Positions 32,641-41,283 of a stretch of 64,000 nucleotides of DNA are shown here, one piece after another (within the stretch, counting starts at the first letter, position 1; each line of letters begins with the position of its first letter). Position numbers and translations under genes: made by a program. The notes under the pieces are model-generated. The model ran no database searches and had not been told where the DNA came from. It saw only the letters and a list, made by a program, of their open reading frames with translations. The stretch comes from Paenibacillus andongensis (GTDB taxonomy: Bacteria > Bacillota > Bacilli > Paenibacillales > NBRC-103111): positions 383,501 through 447,500 of the forward strand of contig NZ_CP104467.1 in NCBI RefSeq assembly GCF_025369935.1, written 5' to 3'.

Positions 32641-33906
32641 ATGAGCATCGTGACGATATCTCGTTTCATTGCAAGTGAGGAAGCCGATCGTTATTTGGAG
32701 GTTCCTTTTCAAGTGGCCTCAGGCATGGAACGTATTCACGTTAGCATAGAAGTGGAAGCCCATGGACCAGGGGATTGCGTCATTGATCTTGGTGTAAAGG
32801 ATACGGATCAAGTAAGAGGCTGGAGCGGAGGCGCGCGAACGGAGTTTTATGTGGAGCTTGAAAAGGCGACTCCCGGATATGTACCTGGGTATTTGGAGGA
32901 GGGGGAATGGTGTGTGCTGCTAGGCACGTACCGAATTCCATCGGCAGGATGCACCGTATCTGTGAAGGTTGCTTGCACACCCAAGGAAGGTCGTTGGCTG
33001 AAGGGTGATCTTCATATGCATACTGTCCACAGTGACGGAGCCCTGACTTTATCCGAGAATGCGCGGATTATGGAAGAGCTGGGCTGCGATTTTCTAGCCA
33101 TGACGGATCATAACACGTACAGCCAAAACCTTGCCTATCCGCATGAAACGGGCGTTGTTCTAATCCCCGGAATGGAATTGACGACGAATCACGGCCATGC
33201 GAACTTCTTAGGTGTTGTTAAGCCTGTGGGAGATTTCCGTGCGACTAGCTCGGAGCAGGTGCAGGAACGTATACGTGAAGCAAGAGCGAACGGGGCACGT
33301 GTCGTGCTGAACCATCCCCATTGTCCGAATTGCGGCTGGGAATGGGATTTCCAGGTTGATTATGATTGGGTGGAAATTTGGAATGGGCCTTGGCGGGAAG
33401 CTAACCGTAAGACGCTCGACTGGTGGCATGGGCAGCTTTGCATGGGCAAACGTCTCATCGCCGTAGGCGGCAGCGATATGCACCGGTTTGGAGGCTACGT
33501 TAGTCATAGTTCGCCGACAACCTGGGTGTATGCATCTTCTCGAACCGTTGACGGCATACTGGAGGGTATCGATACAGGGCGCGTTTTCCTAAGCTATTCG
33601 CCAGAGGGGCCGGTCATGGAGTTGAACGCAGGGAAGTATAATATGGGCGATGTAGTGCCTATGGGCGCGCCTGAACGTGAAGGAAATGCAAAACTTGTGG
33701 TGTCTGGTCTGCTTGCAGGGGATGAGGTGAAGCTCATCTCGAATCGAGGTGTCGAGCGTTCATGTGTTATTTATACGGAGCATTCGCTCGAGTTACTGGG
33801 TGAACTGGCAGGCCGAAGCTTTTATCGGGCAGAGGTGTGGCGGTATTTTGTTGAGGTGCATGAAATGCTCCTTGCATCTGTAAGTAATCCTTTGTATATG
33901 GCATAA
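32641..33906 (+). CDS. PHP-domain (CehA/McbA family) metallohydrolase
   Basis: 421 residues. After a beta-rich N-terminal domain of about 115 residues comes the PHP core: GDLHMHTVHSDGALT (metal ligands HxH and D), ELGCDFLAMTDHNTYS, VVLIPGMELTTNHGHANFLG, VVLNHPHCPN and GGSDMHRFGGYVSH. CehA/McbA enzymes hydrolyse carbamates, carboxylic or phosphate esters; related proteins act on cell-wall or glycan phosphodiesters. As the last gene of the transporter operon it probably processes the imported compound, or one released outside, though no signal peptide is seen. The true substrate is unknown. Confidence 0.87.
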   Translation: MSIVTISRFIASEEADRYLEVPFQVASGMERIHVSIEVEAHGPGDCVIDLGVKDTDQVRGWSGGARTEFYVELEKATPGYVPGYLEEGEWCVLLGTYRIPSAGCTVSVKVACTPKEGRWLKGDLHMHTVHSDGALTLSENARIMEELGCDFLAMTDHNTYSQNLAYPHETGVVLIPGMELTTNHGHANFLGVVKPVGDFRATSSEQVQERIREARANGARVVLNHPHCPNCGWEWDFQVDYDWVEIWNGPWREANRKTLDWWHGQLCMGKRLIAVGGSDMHRFGGYVSHSSPTTWVYASSRTVDGILEGIDTGRVFLSYSPEGPVMELNAGKYNMGDVVPMGAPEREGNAKLVVSGLLAGDEVKLISNRGVERSCVIYTEHSLELLGELAGRSFYRAEVWRYFVEVHEMLLASVSNPLYMA

Positions 33907-33924
33907 TGCTAGCCATTAAACGTT

Positions 33925-33963
33925 AAAAAACGAGCCACCAGAACTTCTGGGGCTCGTTTTTTT
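33925..33963. terminator. Bidirectional terminator between the PHP gene and psuG
   Basis: AAAAAACGAGCC and GGCTCGTTTTTTT pair around CCAGAACTTCTGG-type inner arms; A and T runs on both sides serve the two convergent genes. Confidence 0.93.
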
Positions 33964-33989
33964 GAGAAGTCGAGGTCAGATGGACTCGA

Positions 33990-34904
33990 CTACTTGTTCT
34001 TAAGGGCAACCGCAACCTGCGCGGCCGTTTGCGCGTTGTGGTAAACGAGCGCGATGTTCGTCTCCAAGCTGCGGCCTTCGGTCAGCTGTTTGATGCGCGC
34101 TAGCAGGAAAGGTGTGACCTTCTTGCCGGTCACGTTTTGATCTTTGGCCTCAGCCAGCGCTTGCTGGATGACGCCTTCGATCTCGTGATGGTTCATCGCG
34201 GATTCCGCGGGAACCGGATTGGCGATGATGGCGCCGCCGGCAAGGCCTAGCTCCCACTTGGTGCGCAGCATAGCCGCAACCTCGGCTGCCTCATCGAGGC
34301 GGAAGTCAACGCCGTAGCCGCTTTCGCGGGCGTAGAAGGACGGGAACTCGCTCGTTTTGAAACCAACCACGGGTACGCCATAGGTTTCCAAATACTCGAG
34401 CGTACGGCCAATATCGAGGATCGACTTCACGCCTGCGCAGACGACGGCGACGTTCGTTTGAGCCAGCTCCGTCAAGTCGGCGGAGACGTCCATTGTCACT
34501 TCACCTTCGCGGTGTACACCGCCGATACCGCCGGTAGCGAACACTTCGATGCCGGCAAGCGCCGCGCCGATCATCGTTGCGGCTACAGTCGTCGCGCCGA
34601 TTTTGCCGGATGACAGGATGTAAGGGAAGTCCCGGCGGCTAACTTTTTCTACGTTAGCCGTTGTCGCGAAAGCCTCAAGTTCCTGCTCGTTCAAGCCGAT
34701 CTTGATTTTACCATCCATAATGCCAATCGTTGCTGGGACAGCGCCGTTGTCGCGGATGATTTGTTCGACTTTTTTAGCCATTTCAATGTTCTGCGGGTAA
34801 GGCATCCCGTGGGAAATAATCGTTGTCTCCAAGGCTACGATTGGCTTATTGTTCGCGAGAGCATCTTTCACTTCGTCGGTAAATGTCAGGTAGGATGTGT
34901 TCAT
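33990..34904 (-). CDS. psuG: Pseudouridine-5'-phosphate glycosidase
   Basis: 304 residues, full length for PsuG. Conserved blocks include [65 protein letters not shown] and GYGVDFRLD. It breaks the C-glycosidic bond of pseudouridine 5'-phosphate, giving uracil and ribose 5-phosphate (reaction reversible), using a Mn-dependent mechanism with a catalytic Lys. It lies eight bases after psuK, whose product supplies the substrate, and its start at 34904 has AAGGAGACT upstream. Confidence 0.96.
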   Translation of the reverse strand: MNTSYLTFTDEVKDALANNKPIVALETTIISHGMPYPQNIEMAKKVEQIIRDNGAVPATIGIMDGKIKIGLNEQELEAFATTANVEKVSRRDFPYILSSGKIGATTVAATMIGAALAGIEVFATGGIGGVHREGEVTMDVSADLTELAQTNVAVVCAGVKSILDIGRTLEYLETYGVPVVGFKTSEFPSFYARESGYGVDFRLDEAAEVAAMLRTKWELGLAGGAIIANPVPAESAMNHHEIEGVIQQALAEAKDQNVTGKKVTPFLLARIKQLTEGRSLETNIALVYHNAQTAAQVAVALKNK

Positions 34905-34912
34905 AATAGGGA

Positions 34913-36016
34913 TCAGTCTCCTTTAGTTATCGATTGTATAGTTTGTTGCAGTCGTTCTTTAGTTAGCTCACTGGCTACGGATTGATCAGTTTGAAGTGTA
35001 ATATGTGCGGCAGCGAGACCATAGGAGCAGGCGTCCATATAGGTTTGTTGATGCATCACACCATAAGCGATACCAGCGACGAGAGCATCGCCTGCACCGG
35101 TTACTTCCACGACGTTGGTAGGAATAGGAGGGAAAAGCTGCTCGCCTTCCTCGCCAACATACATCACACCCGCGCTGCCGAGTGTAATGAATACGTGTTT
35201 CACACCCCGTGCCCGAATAGCTTTAGCCAGCTTGTTGTAATCTTGATGTATTATTTCTATCGAGGCCTCAGCAAGCTGACAGGCTTCCTCAAGGTTAGGG
35301 AAAATGGCTGTAACACCATGAAGCTCCTTCGGGAGCTTTTTCGCTTTTTCGGAAGAGACAGGGTCGATGAATAACGTGATGCCTTCTTCTTTACAGCGCT
35401 TAATTAATTCTTGGAGCGTGTCCACAGGCAAATTCGTATCGGCAATGACGAGCTGTGAAGCGGCAATATGGGACCATTTGTCCATCAGAAGTTGGGGTGT
35501 GCATTTATCGTAAATTTCCATGTTGGCAAAAGCTAAAAACATCTCGCCGGTGGCATCGAGCAGCGCCGTGTAGGTCCCCGTGTTCTCGCCCTGAAGGACA
35601 ATCGTTTGGCTGACGTCGACACCGCGCTTTCGTGTTTCTTCAAGCACCCATTGACCAGCTTTATCGTCTCCGACAACGGTTAAGAGTGCTGTCCTGCAGG
35701 ATAAACCAGCAAGTGTATCCGCGATATTGCGCGCAACACCGCCGCAGGACTCGGTGACCGTGACAGGATTCGAGGAAGCTAGTCGAATGGCCTGCTTGCT
35801 GGCTGCTTTACTGTCGAGGTTCGCACCACCGATACACATGATGGTTTGCTCATCAGAGGTGACATAGGCGCGGCCTCGGATCGTACCTTTCTTGGTCAAC
35901 GCAGCGATATAGCCGGCAACAGCAGATCGGGAAATGCCAATGGCACTGGCTATTTCAATTTGTGAAATAAATGGATTTTGACGTATGAGTGCTAAAATTT
36001 GCTGTTCACGATCCAT
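34913..36016 (-). CDS. psuK: Pseudouridine kinase with fused N-terminal winged helix
   Basis: 367 residues. Residues 1-55 form a winged helix ([46 protein letters not shown]); the rest is a PfkB-family kinase with [24 protein letters not shown] and the catalytic [16 protein letters not shown]. It phosphorylates pseudouridine at the 5' position. The DNA-binding part suggests that the enzyme is also the regulator of its operon, and twin AAACAAATGTCC repeats upstream are candidate sites. AAAGGAGC precedes the start at 36016. Pathway partner psuG follows at once. Confidence 0.93.
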   Translation of the reverse strand: MDREQQILALIRQNPFISQIEIASAIGISRSAVAGYIAALTKKGTIRGRAYVTSDEQTIMCIGGANLDSKAASKQAIRLASSNPVTVTESCGGVARNIADTLAGLSCRTALLTVVGDDKAGQWVLEETRKRGVDVSQTIVLQGENTGTYTALLDATGEMFLAFANMEIYDKCTPQLLMDKWSHIAASQLVIADTNLPVDTLQELIKRCKEEGITLFIDPVSSEKAKKLPKELHGVTAIFPNLEEACQLAEASIEIIHQDYNKLAKAIRARGVKHVFITLGSAGVMYVGEEGEQLFPPIPTNVVEVTGAGDALVAGIAYGVMHQQTYMDACSYGLAAAHITLQTDQSVASELTKERLQQTIQSITKGD

Positions 36017-36064
36017 GAAAAGCTCCTTTCAAACGAATAACTGCTTTTAGTTTAACGTAAATTA

Positions 36065-36095
36065 AAACAAATGTCCACAGTGCAAACAAATGTCC
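36065..36095 (-). promoter_or_regulatory. Direct repeats AAACAAATGTCC upstream of psuK
   Basis: Two identical 12-mers at 36065-36076 and 36084-36095, 19 bp apart, about 50 bases before the psuK start codon. They are candidate operators for the winged helix fused to PsuK. Confidence 0.6.
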
Positions 36096-36114
36096 GTAAA
36101 TAATTTGGCGAAAC

Positions 36115-36150
36115 AGAAAAAAGCCTTCCCCTTAACCGGGAATAAGGCTT
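36115..36150 (-). terminator. Terminator of the WGxxGxxG gene
   Basis: On the minus strand AAGCCTTATTCCC pairs with GGGGAAGGCTT, followed by a T run. Confidence 0.88.
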
Positions 36151-36167
36151 CTTTAACACATTTCACA

Positions 36168-36557
36168 CTAAGAAGTCCGGGATCGATTGCCGAGTCCGAG
36201 CAGTCCGATTAAACCAAGCAGTCCTAGGTAGTTCCACCAAGGCGAAGCTTTGTCTTTTGCTCCACTTACTGCCTGGGTATGGACCTTCAAAGCCTTCATC
36301 GACGTTGGCGGCGTAAGTCCATATGCAGCCGAATGACTACTCATACTGCCCATTGTTCGCAAATTGCCATCCGCGCCAGGCATGCCGAAAGGATTCGTGT
36401 CAAAAAAAGTCGGTGCGCCTTGCTTGGCGGCTTCCCTGCTATCGACTTGCGAAATCATTTGCTGGCTAGGGGAATGCATACGATAGTGATGTGCTCCAAG
36501 GAGAGCCGAGATTGACAAAAAAGAAATCATACCCAGCTTTATAAATCTGGAAACCAT
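36168..36557 (-). CDS. Small exported protein with WGxxGLxGL-type C-terminus
   Basis: About 129 residues from ATG 36557, which is preceded by GGAGGTATGGATC; the longer frame upstream lacks a ribosome site and covers the neighbouring terminator. An N-terminal hydrophobic segment (FIKLGMISFLSISALLGAHH) acts as signal or anchor. The middle is polar and low-complexity. The C-terminus WWNYLGLLGLIGLLGLGNRS is the WGxxGxxG-type anchor found on small Bacillales proteins: a hydrophobic Gly/Leu helix plus basic residues. The function is unknown; such genes often accompany copper or stress functions, but nothing of that kind adjoins it. Confidence 0.75.
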   Translation of the reverse strand: MVSRFIKLGMISFLSISALLGAHHYRMHSPSQQMISQVDSREAAKQGAPTFFDTNPFGMPGADGNLRTMGSMSSHSAAYGLTPPTSMKALKVHTQAVSGAKDKASPWWNYLGLLGLIGLLGLGNRSRTS

Positions 36558-36665
36558 GATCCATACCTCCAAGACTTGTTGAATTGGTTCTGTAGGTGCT
36601 CTGTAAGTACAGGTATGGATATATTCCCCTAAGTACAAGAACTTATGCTTTTTTCTTTGAAAATA

Positions 36666-36704
36666 AGAAAAAACCGCTGTTCCCAATCTGGGAAACAACG
36701 GTTT
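36666..36704 (-). terminator. Terminator of the Ig-like repeat gene
   Basis: On the minus strand AAACCGTTGTTTCCC pairs with GGGAACAGCGGTTT around a short loop, followed by TTTC-rich sequence. Confidence 0.9.
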
Positions 36705-36712
36705 CAATGGTA

Positions 36713-39307
36713 TTACTTCGTGACTGTCACTTGTACGGTCGTTCTCATGTTGGAATACGTGACCGTAATTCTGGCAGACCCTTTACCGGTTGCTCGGATG
36801 ATACCATCCTTCACATCAGCAATCATGATGTTCGACGATGTCCATAGGGCAGGTTTGGTTACATCTTCTTCGGACCCATCTGTGTAGGTAGCCAACGCCT
36901 CAATCTGAGCCGTTTTGCCTTCTTGCAGCTCGATTTTGACAACATCAGTTTTCAAATATTTCAGTGAATCGATTTCCACGGGTATAGCGACCATTTTGCC
37001 GCCGAAGGACCCGGTAATCGTTGTTTTACCTGAACCAGTAGCTGTGAAAAGCCCATCTGTAACGGTTCCTAGCTTATAGGCCATGACTTTCCAGGTTGCC
37101 GTTGAGGTGACATCTTTGGTAGTGCCATCCGCTAAAGTAGCGGTTAATTTCACTTGTACTTGTTCGCCGCTTTTGGTGACGATGAAAGATTTATCAGCGA
37201 CTAGTGTCTGAATCACACCGATTTCGACCGGAATGGAGACACTTTTGCCGCCATAAGTTGCCGTTATGGTTGCTTTGCCTCGGGAAACTGGTGTTACAAC
37301 ACCTTTGGATACTGTCGCGATGGTGGTGCTGCTTGATTTCCACTCAGCCTCATTGGTTACAGTACGGGCTGCGCCGCTAGCATCTGTAGCCGTCAGAACG
37401 ATAGATCTTGTTTCATTCATGTCAAAAACGAGATTGGCGACATTCGCCGATAGATCACTGGCCATATCGACTTGGACAGTTATGGTCACTGTCTTGCTAT
37501 CCAGCTGCGCGGTTAGGGTCGCTTCTCCTGAGGCTAAAGCTTTTACTTTACCTCCGTCAACAGTGGCTGCTTTGACATTGCTGCTTGTCCAGATGACATC
37601 TGCGGCTGCGTTGCTGTTTTTTGTATCATCGGTATAAATAGCTTCTGCTGTTAAAGTAACGGAATCGCCTTTTTTCATGACAAGCTTTTCTTGACTGACC
37701 GTCAAACTTTTTAGTACGCCAACCGAAACTTGAATGCTAGTTGTGCGTGTACCGTATTTCCCTGTAATCGTTGCTGTACCGGTAGAGATCCCTGTGATTT
37801 CACCGCTGCGAGCTTCGGCGATATCTTTGGAGCTGGTCGTCCATTCTGCTTTGGAGGTGACATCTAATTCTCTTCCGTCTTTAAAATAAGCAGTCAACGT
37901 AACCTTATCAGACCCGCCCTTTTGTAAATTAACGATTTTCTTAGTTGGTTTGATGATGGTAGGGATATCGACTTCGATTTTGGTTGTCGTTTTTTTACCG
38001 CCGTATTCCGCAGTTACTGTAGCTTCACCGGATTTATACGCGGTTACTTTTCCTTTGCTTACAAAAGCAATCGTATCCGTATCCACGCTCCAGACAGCGC
38101 TATCCGTGACGGGTCCGTTTGTGCCATCGGCATAAGTAGCAGTCAGAATAAGGGATTGCTCTTGACCTGCTTGTAAAGAGAGAAGGTCGGAACTTACAAC
38201 TAAACGGCGAGGAACTTCAACGTCTACGTTAGCTGTGACCACTTTATCGCCATATTTGGCATAAATCGTTGCCTCACCGATGGATACGGCGGACAGCTTA
38301 CCTTTGGTTACTTGTACGATATCTGCATCACTCGAAGCCCATTCGGCGCGATCTGTAAAATCAGCCGTTGTCCCGTCGGCATAAGTAGCTTCTAGTTTTA
38401 GGTTTTCTGTCGCATTTTTCTTCAATAAGATATTGGGTTTATCTAAGGAAAGTTTAACCGTGCTATCCACATCGACTTTAATCGTTGTTGACTTGGTACC
38501 GTACGTCGCAGTGAGGTTAGCTGTACCGACACCGTAACCGGTAACAGTACCTTTAATCGCATCAGCAACGTTCGCTTTATCCGTAGTCCATACCGCTTTG
38601 TCGGATACATCGTCGATGGTACCGTCTGGATAGGTAGCCATCAGTTTTATTTTCTCTGTTCCGTTTAACAATAAAGATACACTTGATTTCTGAGCATCAA
38701 TACGTCTTACAACTTCTACATCGACTGGCAATGTGAGGGATTGATTCATGTATTTAATTGTAATCGTCGCACTGCCGGGATTCTGCCCCTTCACTAGACC
38801 ATTCGTTACCGTCACAGTGGAGCTGGTATCAACGGTATAATCAGCCTTGCTCGTTACATCATCGGAAGTGCCGTCATCGTAAAAAGCTGTAATCTTAACT
38901 TGATCAGTCGCATTCAGGCGAAGAGCTAGAGACTGTTTATCTTTGGTTAACGATTTTACTTTTTTGCTAACATCGACGTTAACGATTACGGTTTTACCCA
39001 TATAGGTGGCAGTAATCACGGCCTTGCCTTCTTTTTTGGCTGTTACCACACCCGCATAGACGGAGGCAACATCGGTCGAGCCTGAGTTCCAATCGGTTTT
39101 GACGGTCGCATTCTCCGTAGAGCCGCTTACAAAAATGGCGGTTGCCGTCAGATTGGCTGTATCTCCGACTTGCAAGGCAAGTTCGTTTTTATTCAGGACG
39201 AGTTTAGAAATCTCATCGGCTGCAAAGGCGGTTCCTGTCACTAAAGATTGCGCAGCTAGAATTAAAATTAATACCAAAGATAGCCACTTGCTTTGTCTGG
39301 ACTTCAT
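36713..39307 (-). CDS. Secreted protein of ten bacterial Ig-like (Big_2) repeats
   Basis: About 864 residues from ATG 39307 (GGAGGGAATC upstream). A signal peptide ends near TGTAFAADE. The rest consists of about ten tandem repeats of 78-85 residues, each with the pattern L-x-V/G-x-T-x-x-L-x-A-x-Y-x-D-G-(S/T)-x-x-D-V-T, then W-x-(S/T)-x-x-x-x-V-A-x-V, then G-x-A-x-I-T-A-x-Y-G-x-K and a final V-x-V-x-V strand. Examples are ATYADGTTADFTDRAEW and GKATITATYGGKSVSIPVEI. This is the Big_2/invasin-like fold used as an extracellular spacer or adhesive stalk. No SLH, LPXTG or catalytic domain is seen, so how it is held at the surface is unclear. Confidence 0.9.
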   Translation of the reverse strand: MKSRQSKWLSLVLILILAAQSLVTGTAFAADEISKLVLNKNELALQVGDTANLTATAIFVSGSTENATVKTDWNSGSTDVASVYAGVVTAKKEGKAVITATYMGKTVIVNVDVSKKVKSLTKDKQSLALRLNATDQVKITAFYDDGTSDDVTSKADYTVDTSSTVTVTNGLVKGQNPGSATITIKYMNQSLTLPVDVEVVRRIDAQKSSVSLLLNGTEKIKLMATYPDGTIDDVSDKAVWTTDKANVADAIKGTVTGYGVGTANLTATYGTKSTTIKVDVDSTVKLSLDKPNILLKKNATENLKLEATYADGTTADFTDRAEWASSDADIVQVTKGKLSAVSIGEATIYAKYGDKVVTANVDVEVPRRLVVSSDLLSLQAGQEQSLILTATYADGTNGPVTDSAVWSVDTDTIAFVSKGKVTAYKSGEATVTAEYGGKKTTTKIEVDIPTIIKPTKKIVNLQKGGSDKVTLTAYFKDGRELDVTSKAEWTTSSKDIAEARSGEITGISTGTATITGKYGTRTTSIQVSVGVLKSLTVSQEKLVMKKGDSVTLTAEAIYTDDTKNSNAAADVIWTSSNVKAATVDGGKVKALASGEATLTAQLDSKTVTITVQVDMASDLSANVANLVFDMNETRSIVLTATDASGAARTVTNEAEWKSSSTTIATVSKGVVTPVSRGKATITATYGGKSVSIPVEIGVIQTLVADKSFIVTKSGEQVQVKLTATLADGTTKDVTSTATWKVMAYKLGTVTDGLFTATGSGKTTITGSFGGKMVAIPVEIDSLKYLKTDVVKIELQEGKTAQIEALATYTDGSEEDVTKPALWTSSNIMIADVKDGIIRATGKGSARITVTYSNMRTTVQVTVTK

Positions 39308-39816
39308 GCTCTGATTCCCTCCGATTATGTTCCTCAATGATTATGTATATGAAAATTATGGAACGTGCTTATTATCGGAATAAACGTCGGGTATTTGAAT
39401 AGTAGTCACAAAATTTACCAGAATTCATTAGCGGATAATAATTTCAAGCTCCACATTTTCCAGTGATTTTTTGCTCCACATCCTTTCCATATTGATGATC
39501 ATAAGAATTAAAGATGAGTATAAGTCCAATCTATGTAATTGGTAAAAATTACTTAAGCTTAGACGGAAGGCAGCAAACAAAGGTTGCAGCAAGTTGTTAT
39601 TATTTATGGAGGCAGACGAAAGCTAGAAAGGGATGTCCCAAAAGTAAAGGGGGGTAGAAAACAAAAAAATGAGGTGGCAAGGTTCTTGCCTTCTCATTTT
39701 TTGTTTCTGTCGATTGCAAGGGTATGTCTCACACGACAAATTGACCAAAATGAACAATCTGGAGGTACAAACGATAAATAGCGGATCGACGTTCCCTCGT
39801 GTAAACTCATCTAATG
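39308..39816. other. Gene-free stretch upstream of the Ig-like repeat gene
   Basis: About 350 bases before the terminator at 39661 contain no supported gene; a 65-codon frame at 39584 lacks family signs. It must hold the promoter of the Ig-like repeat gene with an unusually long leader. I looked for known riboswitch blocks on both strands and recognised none. Confidence 0.5.
39661..39705 (-). terminator. Terminator of the LysM-GH18 gene
   Basis: ACAAAAAAATGAG and CTCATTTTTTGT flank GGCAAG-GTT-CTTGCC; A and T runs on both ends make it bidirectional. Confidence 0.9.
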
Positions 39817-41106
39817 TTAAGTGCGTTTCACGACTTTAAAATTTTCCTCAATGAGCAGCCAGTTTTGCGGAAATTTAAGACCAAGCTTCCAGTAACTAAT
39901 CCCGCGTAAGCCAAGCTCTTTCAACAAGCGGAATTTCGCTTGAATGGAGCGTGCGTCCTCGAACCAGACGGTATGCTCCTTGCCAGCATCATCCCAGTAG
40001 TTGAAGTGCGGGGCTTGAGCCGTGTAATCGTATAAGATCTGGGCATTATACTTGCGGGCCAGATCAATAGCCGCTTGCGGAGAGACGGCCTTCGCAAAGG
40101 GGCCGCCGTGGACATAGGGCAGCGTCCAATCGTAGCCGTACAAGTTTTGGCCCATCATGACTTTGGAAGCGGGCATCTCGCTGATGGCATACTCTAGCAC
40201 CTTGCGCACGGGACCGATGGGGGAGACGGCCATGGGGGGGCCGCCGCTGTAGCCCCACTCGTACGTCATGATGACGACGAAATCGGCGATCTGGCCATGC
40301 GCTTTATAATCATGCGCAGAGTACCAGGCGCCGACTTGAGCGGCGCTCGTTTTTGGCGCAAGGGCCGTAGACATCAAATAACCTTCTTGATGGATTTGTG
40401 CCGCCGCTTTACGAAGAAAGCGATTGTAGGCTTCGCGGTCATCAGGGAACAGATGCTCGATGTCGAAATGGATATCGCGGAATCCATATTGTTTGGCTGT
40501 GCGTTTAATGTTCTGAAGCAGATGATTCTGAACGGTTTCGTCCGTGAGGATGATATGTCCGAGCTCAGCGCTGAATTGATCATGTTCGAGATTGGTCACA
40601 ACCATCATCATGGTAACGCCATTTTGCGAGGCAATCCCGCTAAGATCGTCCAACTGCGGCGCTTGGAGGGTGCCGTCTCGTTGAATACGGAAGCTGAATG
40701 GAGCTAAGTACGTCAGATGAGGGGCTGCTTCCTTGGCGGATTGAATGAGAACGGGTGATACGTCAGTCCCGCGTGGCTCTATATAGGCATTCACTTCTGC
40801 CTGTTTGCGTGGAGTTGGCGGAATATAGAGGCGAAAGCCAACAGGTAAGGATTGATACATGGTTAGTCCATTGACGGAGGCAAGGGTATGCAGGTCGATT
40901 CCTAGCTTTCTGGCAATCAAATAAAGCCCTTCACCGGGCTGTACCCAGTAGTACGAGCCAACAATCGGAATAACCAATGCCTGTCCGATGACCAGGGTTT
41001 GGCTGGGGGTCATCTCATTGGCTGTTGCGATCGTATCCACCGACACTCCGTACGTTTGGGCAATCCGATATAACGTCTGTCCCTTCTGGACAACGTGGAT
41101 TTGCAT
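39817..41106 (-). CDS. LysM-GH18 peptidoglycan hydrolase, YaaH/SleL type
   Basis: 429 residues. Two LysM peptidoglycan-binding modules (QIHVVQKGQTLYRIAQTYGV; YYWVQPGEGLYLIARKLGI) occupy about the first 95 residues. A GH18 barrel follows, with the catalytic strand GFRDIHFDIEHL (acid/base Glu in DIE), VVIMTYEWGYSGGPPMAVSP and GISYWKLGLKFPQNW at the end. This layout matches YaaH/SleL, which cleaves cortex peptidoglycan during spore germination as an N-acetylglucosaminidase. There is no signal peptide, as in SleL, which is placed in the spore during maturation. AGGAGGAATCC stands before the start. Confidence 0.92.
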   Translation of the reverse strand: MQIHVVQKGQTLYRIAQTYGVSVDTIATANEMTPSQTLVIGQALVIPIVGSYYWVQPGEGLYLIARKLGIDLHTLASVNGLTMYQSLPVGFRLYIPPTPRKQAEVNAYIEPRGTDVSPVLIQSAKEAAPHLTYLAPFSFRIQRDGTLQAPQLDDLSGIASQNGVTMMMVVTNLEHDQFSAELGHIILTDETVQNHLLQNIKRTAKQYGFRDIHFDIEHLFPDDREAYNRFLRKAAAQIHQEGYLMSTALAPKTSAAQVGAWYSAHDYKAHGQIADFVVIMTYEWGYSGGPPMAVSPIGPVRKVLEYAISEMPASKVMMGQNLYGYDWTLPYVHGGPFAKAVSPQAAIDLARKYNAQILYDYTAQAPHFNYWDDAGKEHTVWFEDARSIQAKFRLLKELGLRGISYWKLGLKFPQNWLLIEENFKVVKRT

Positions 41107-41217
41107 AAGGATTCCTCCTTTTCTTCGTAAGCAAAGGCATGAATTCCGAGCCTACTTTTTTCTTTACCTTATTCGAAGGGAAGGGGATGGGTGTATGTCT
41201 ACTGGAAAATGTCTACA

Positions 41218-41278
41218 AGAAAAAAGAAAGAACTCGATTGACATCCATGCCGTACTGCGGCAGGGAGAATCGAGTTCT
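41218..41278 (-). terminator. Terminator of the SDR-hydrolase gene
   Basis: On the minus strand AACTCGATT pairs with AATCGAGTT around a partly structured loop, followed by a T/C-rich tract (TTCTTTCTTTTTTC). Confidence 0.85.
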
Positions 41279-41283
41279 AGAGG

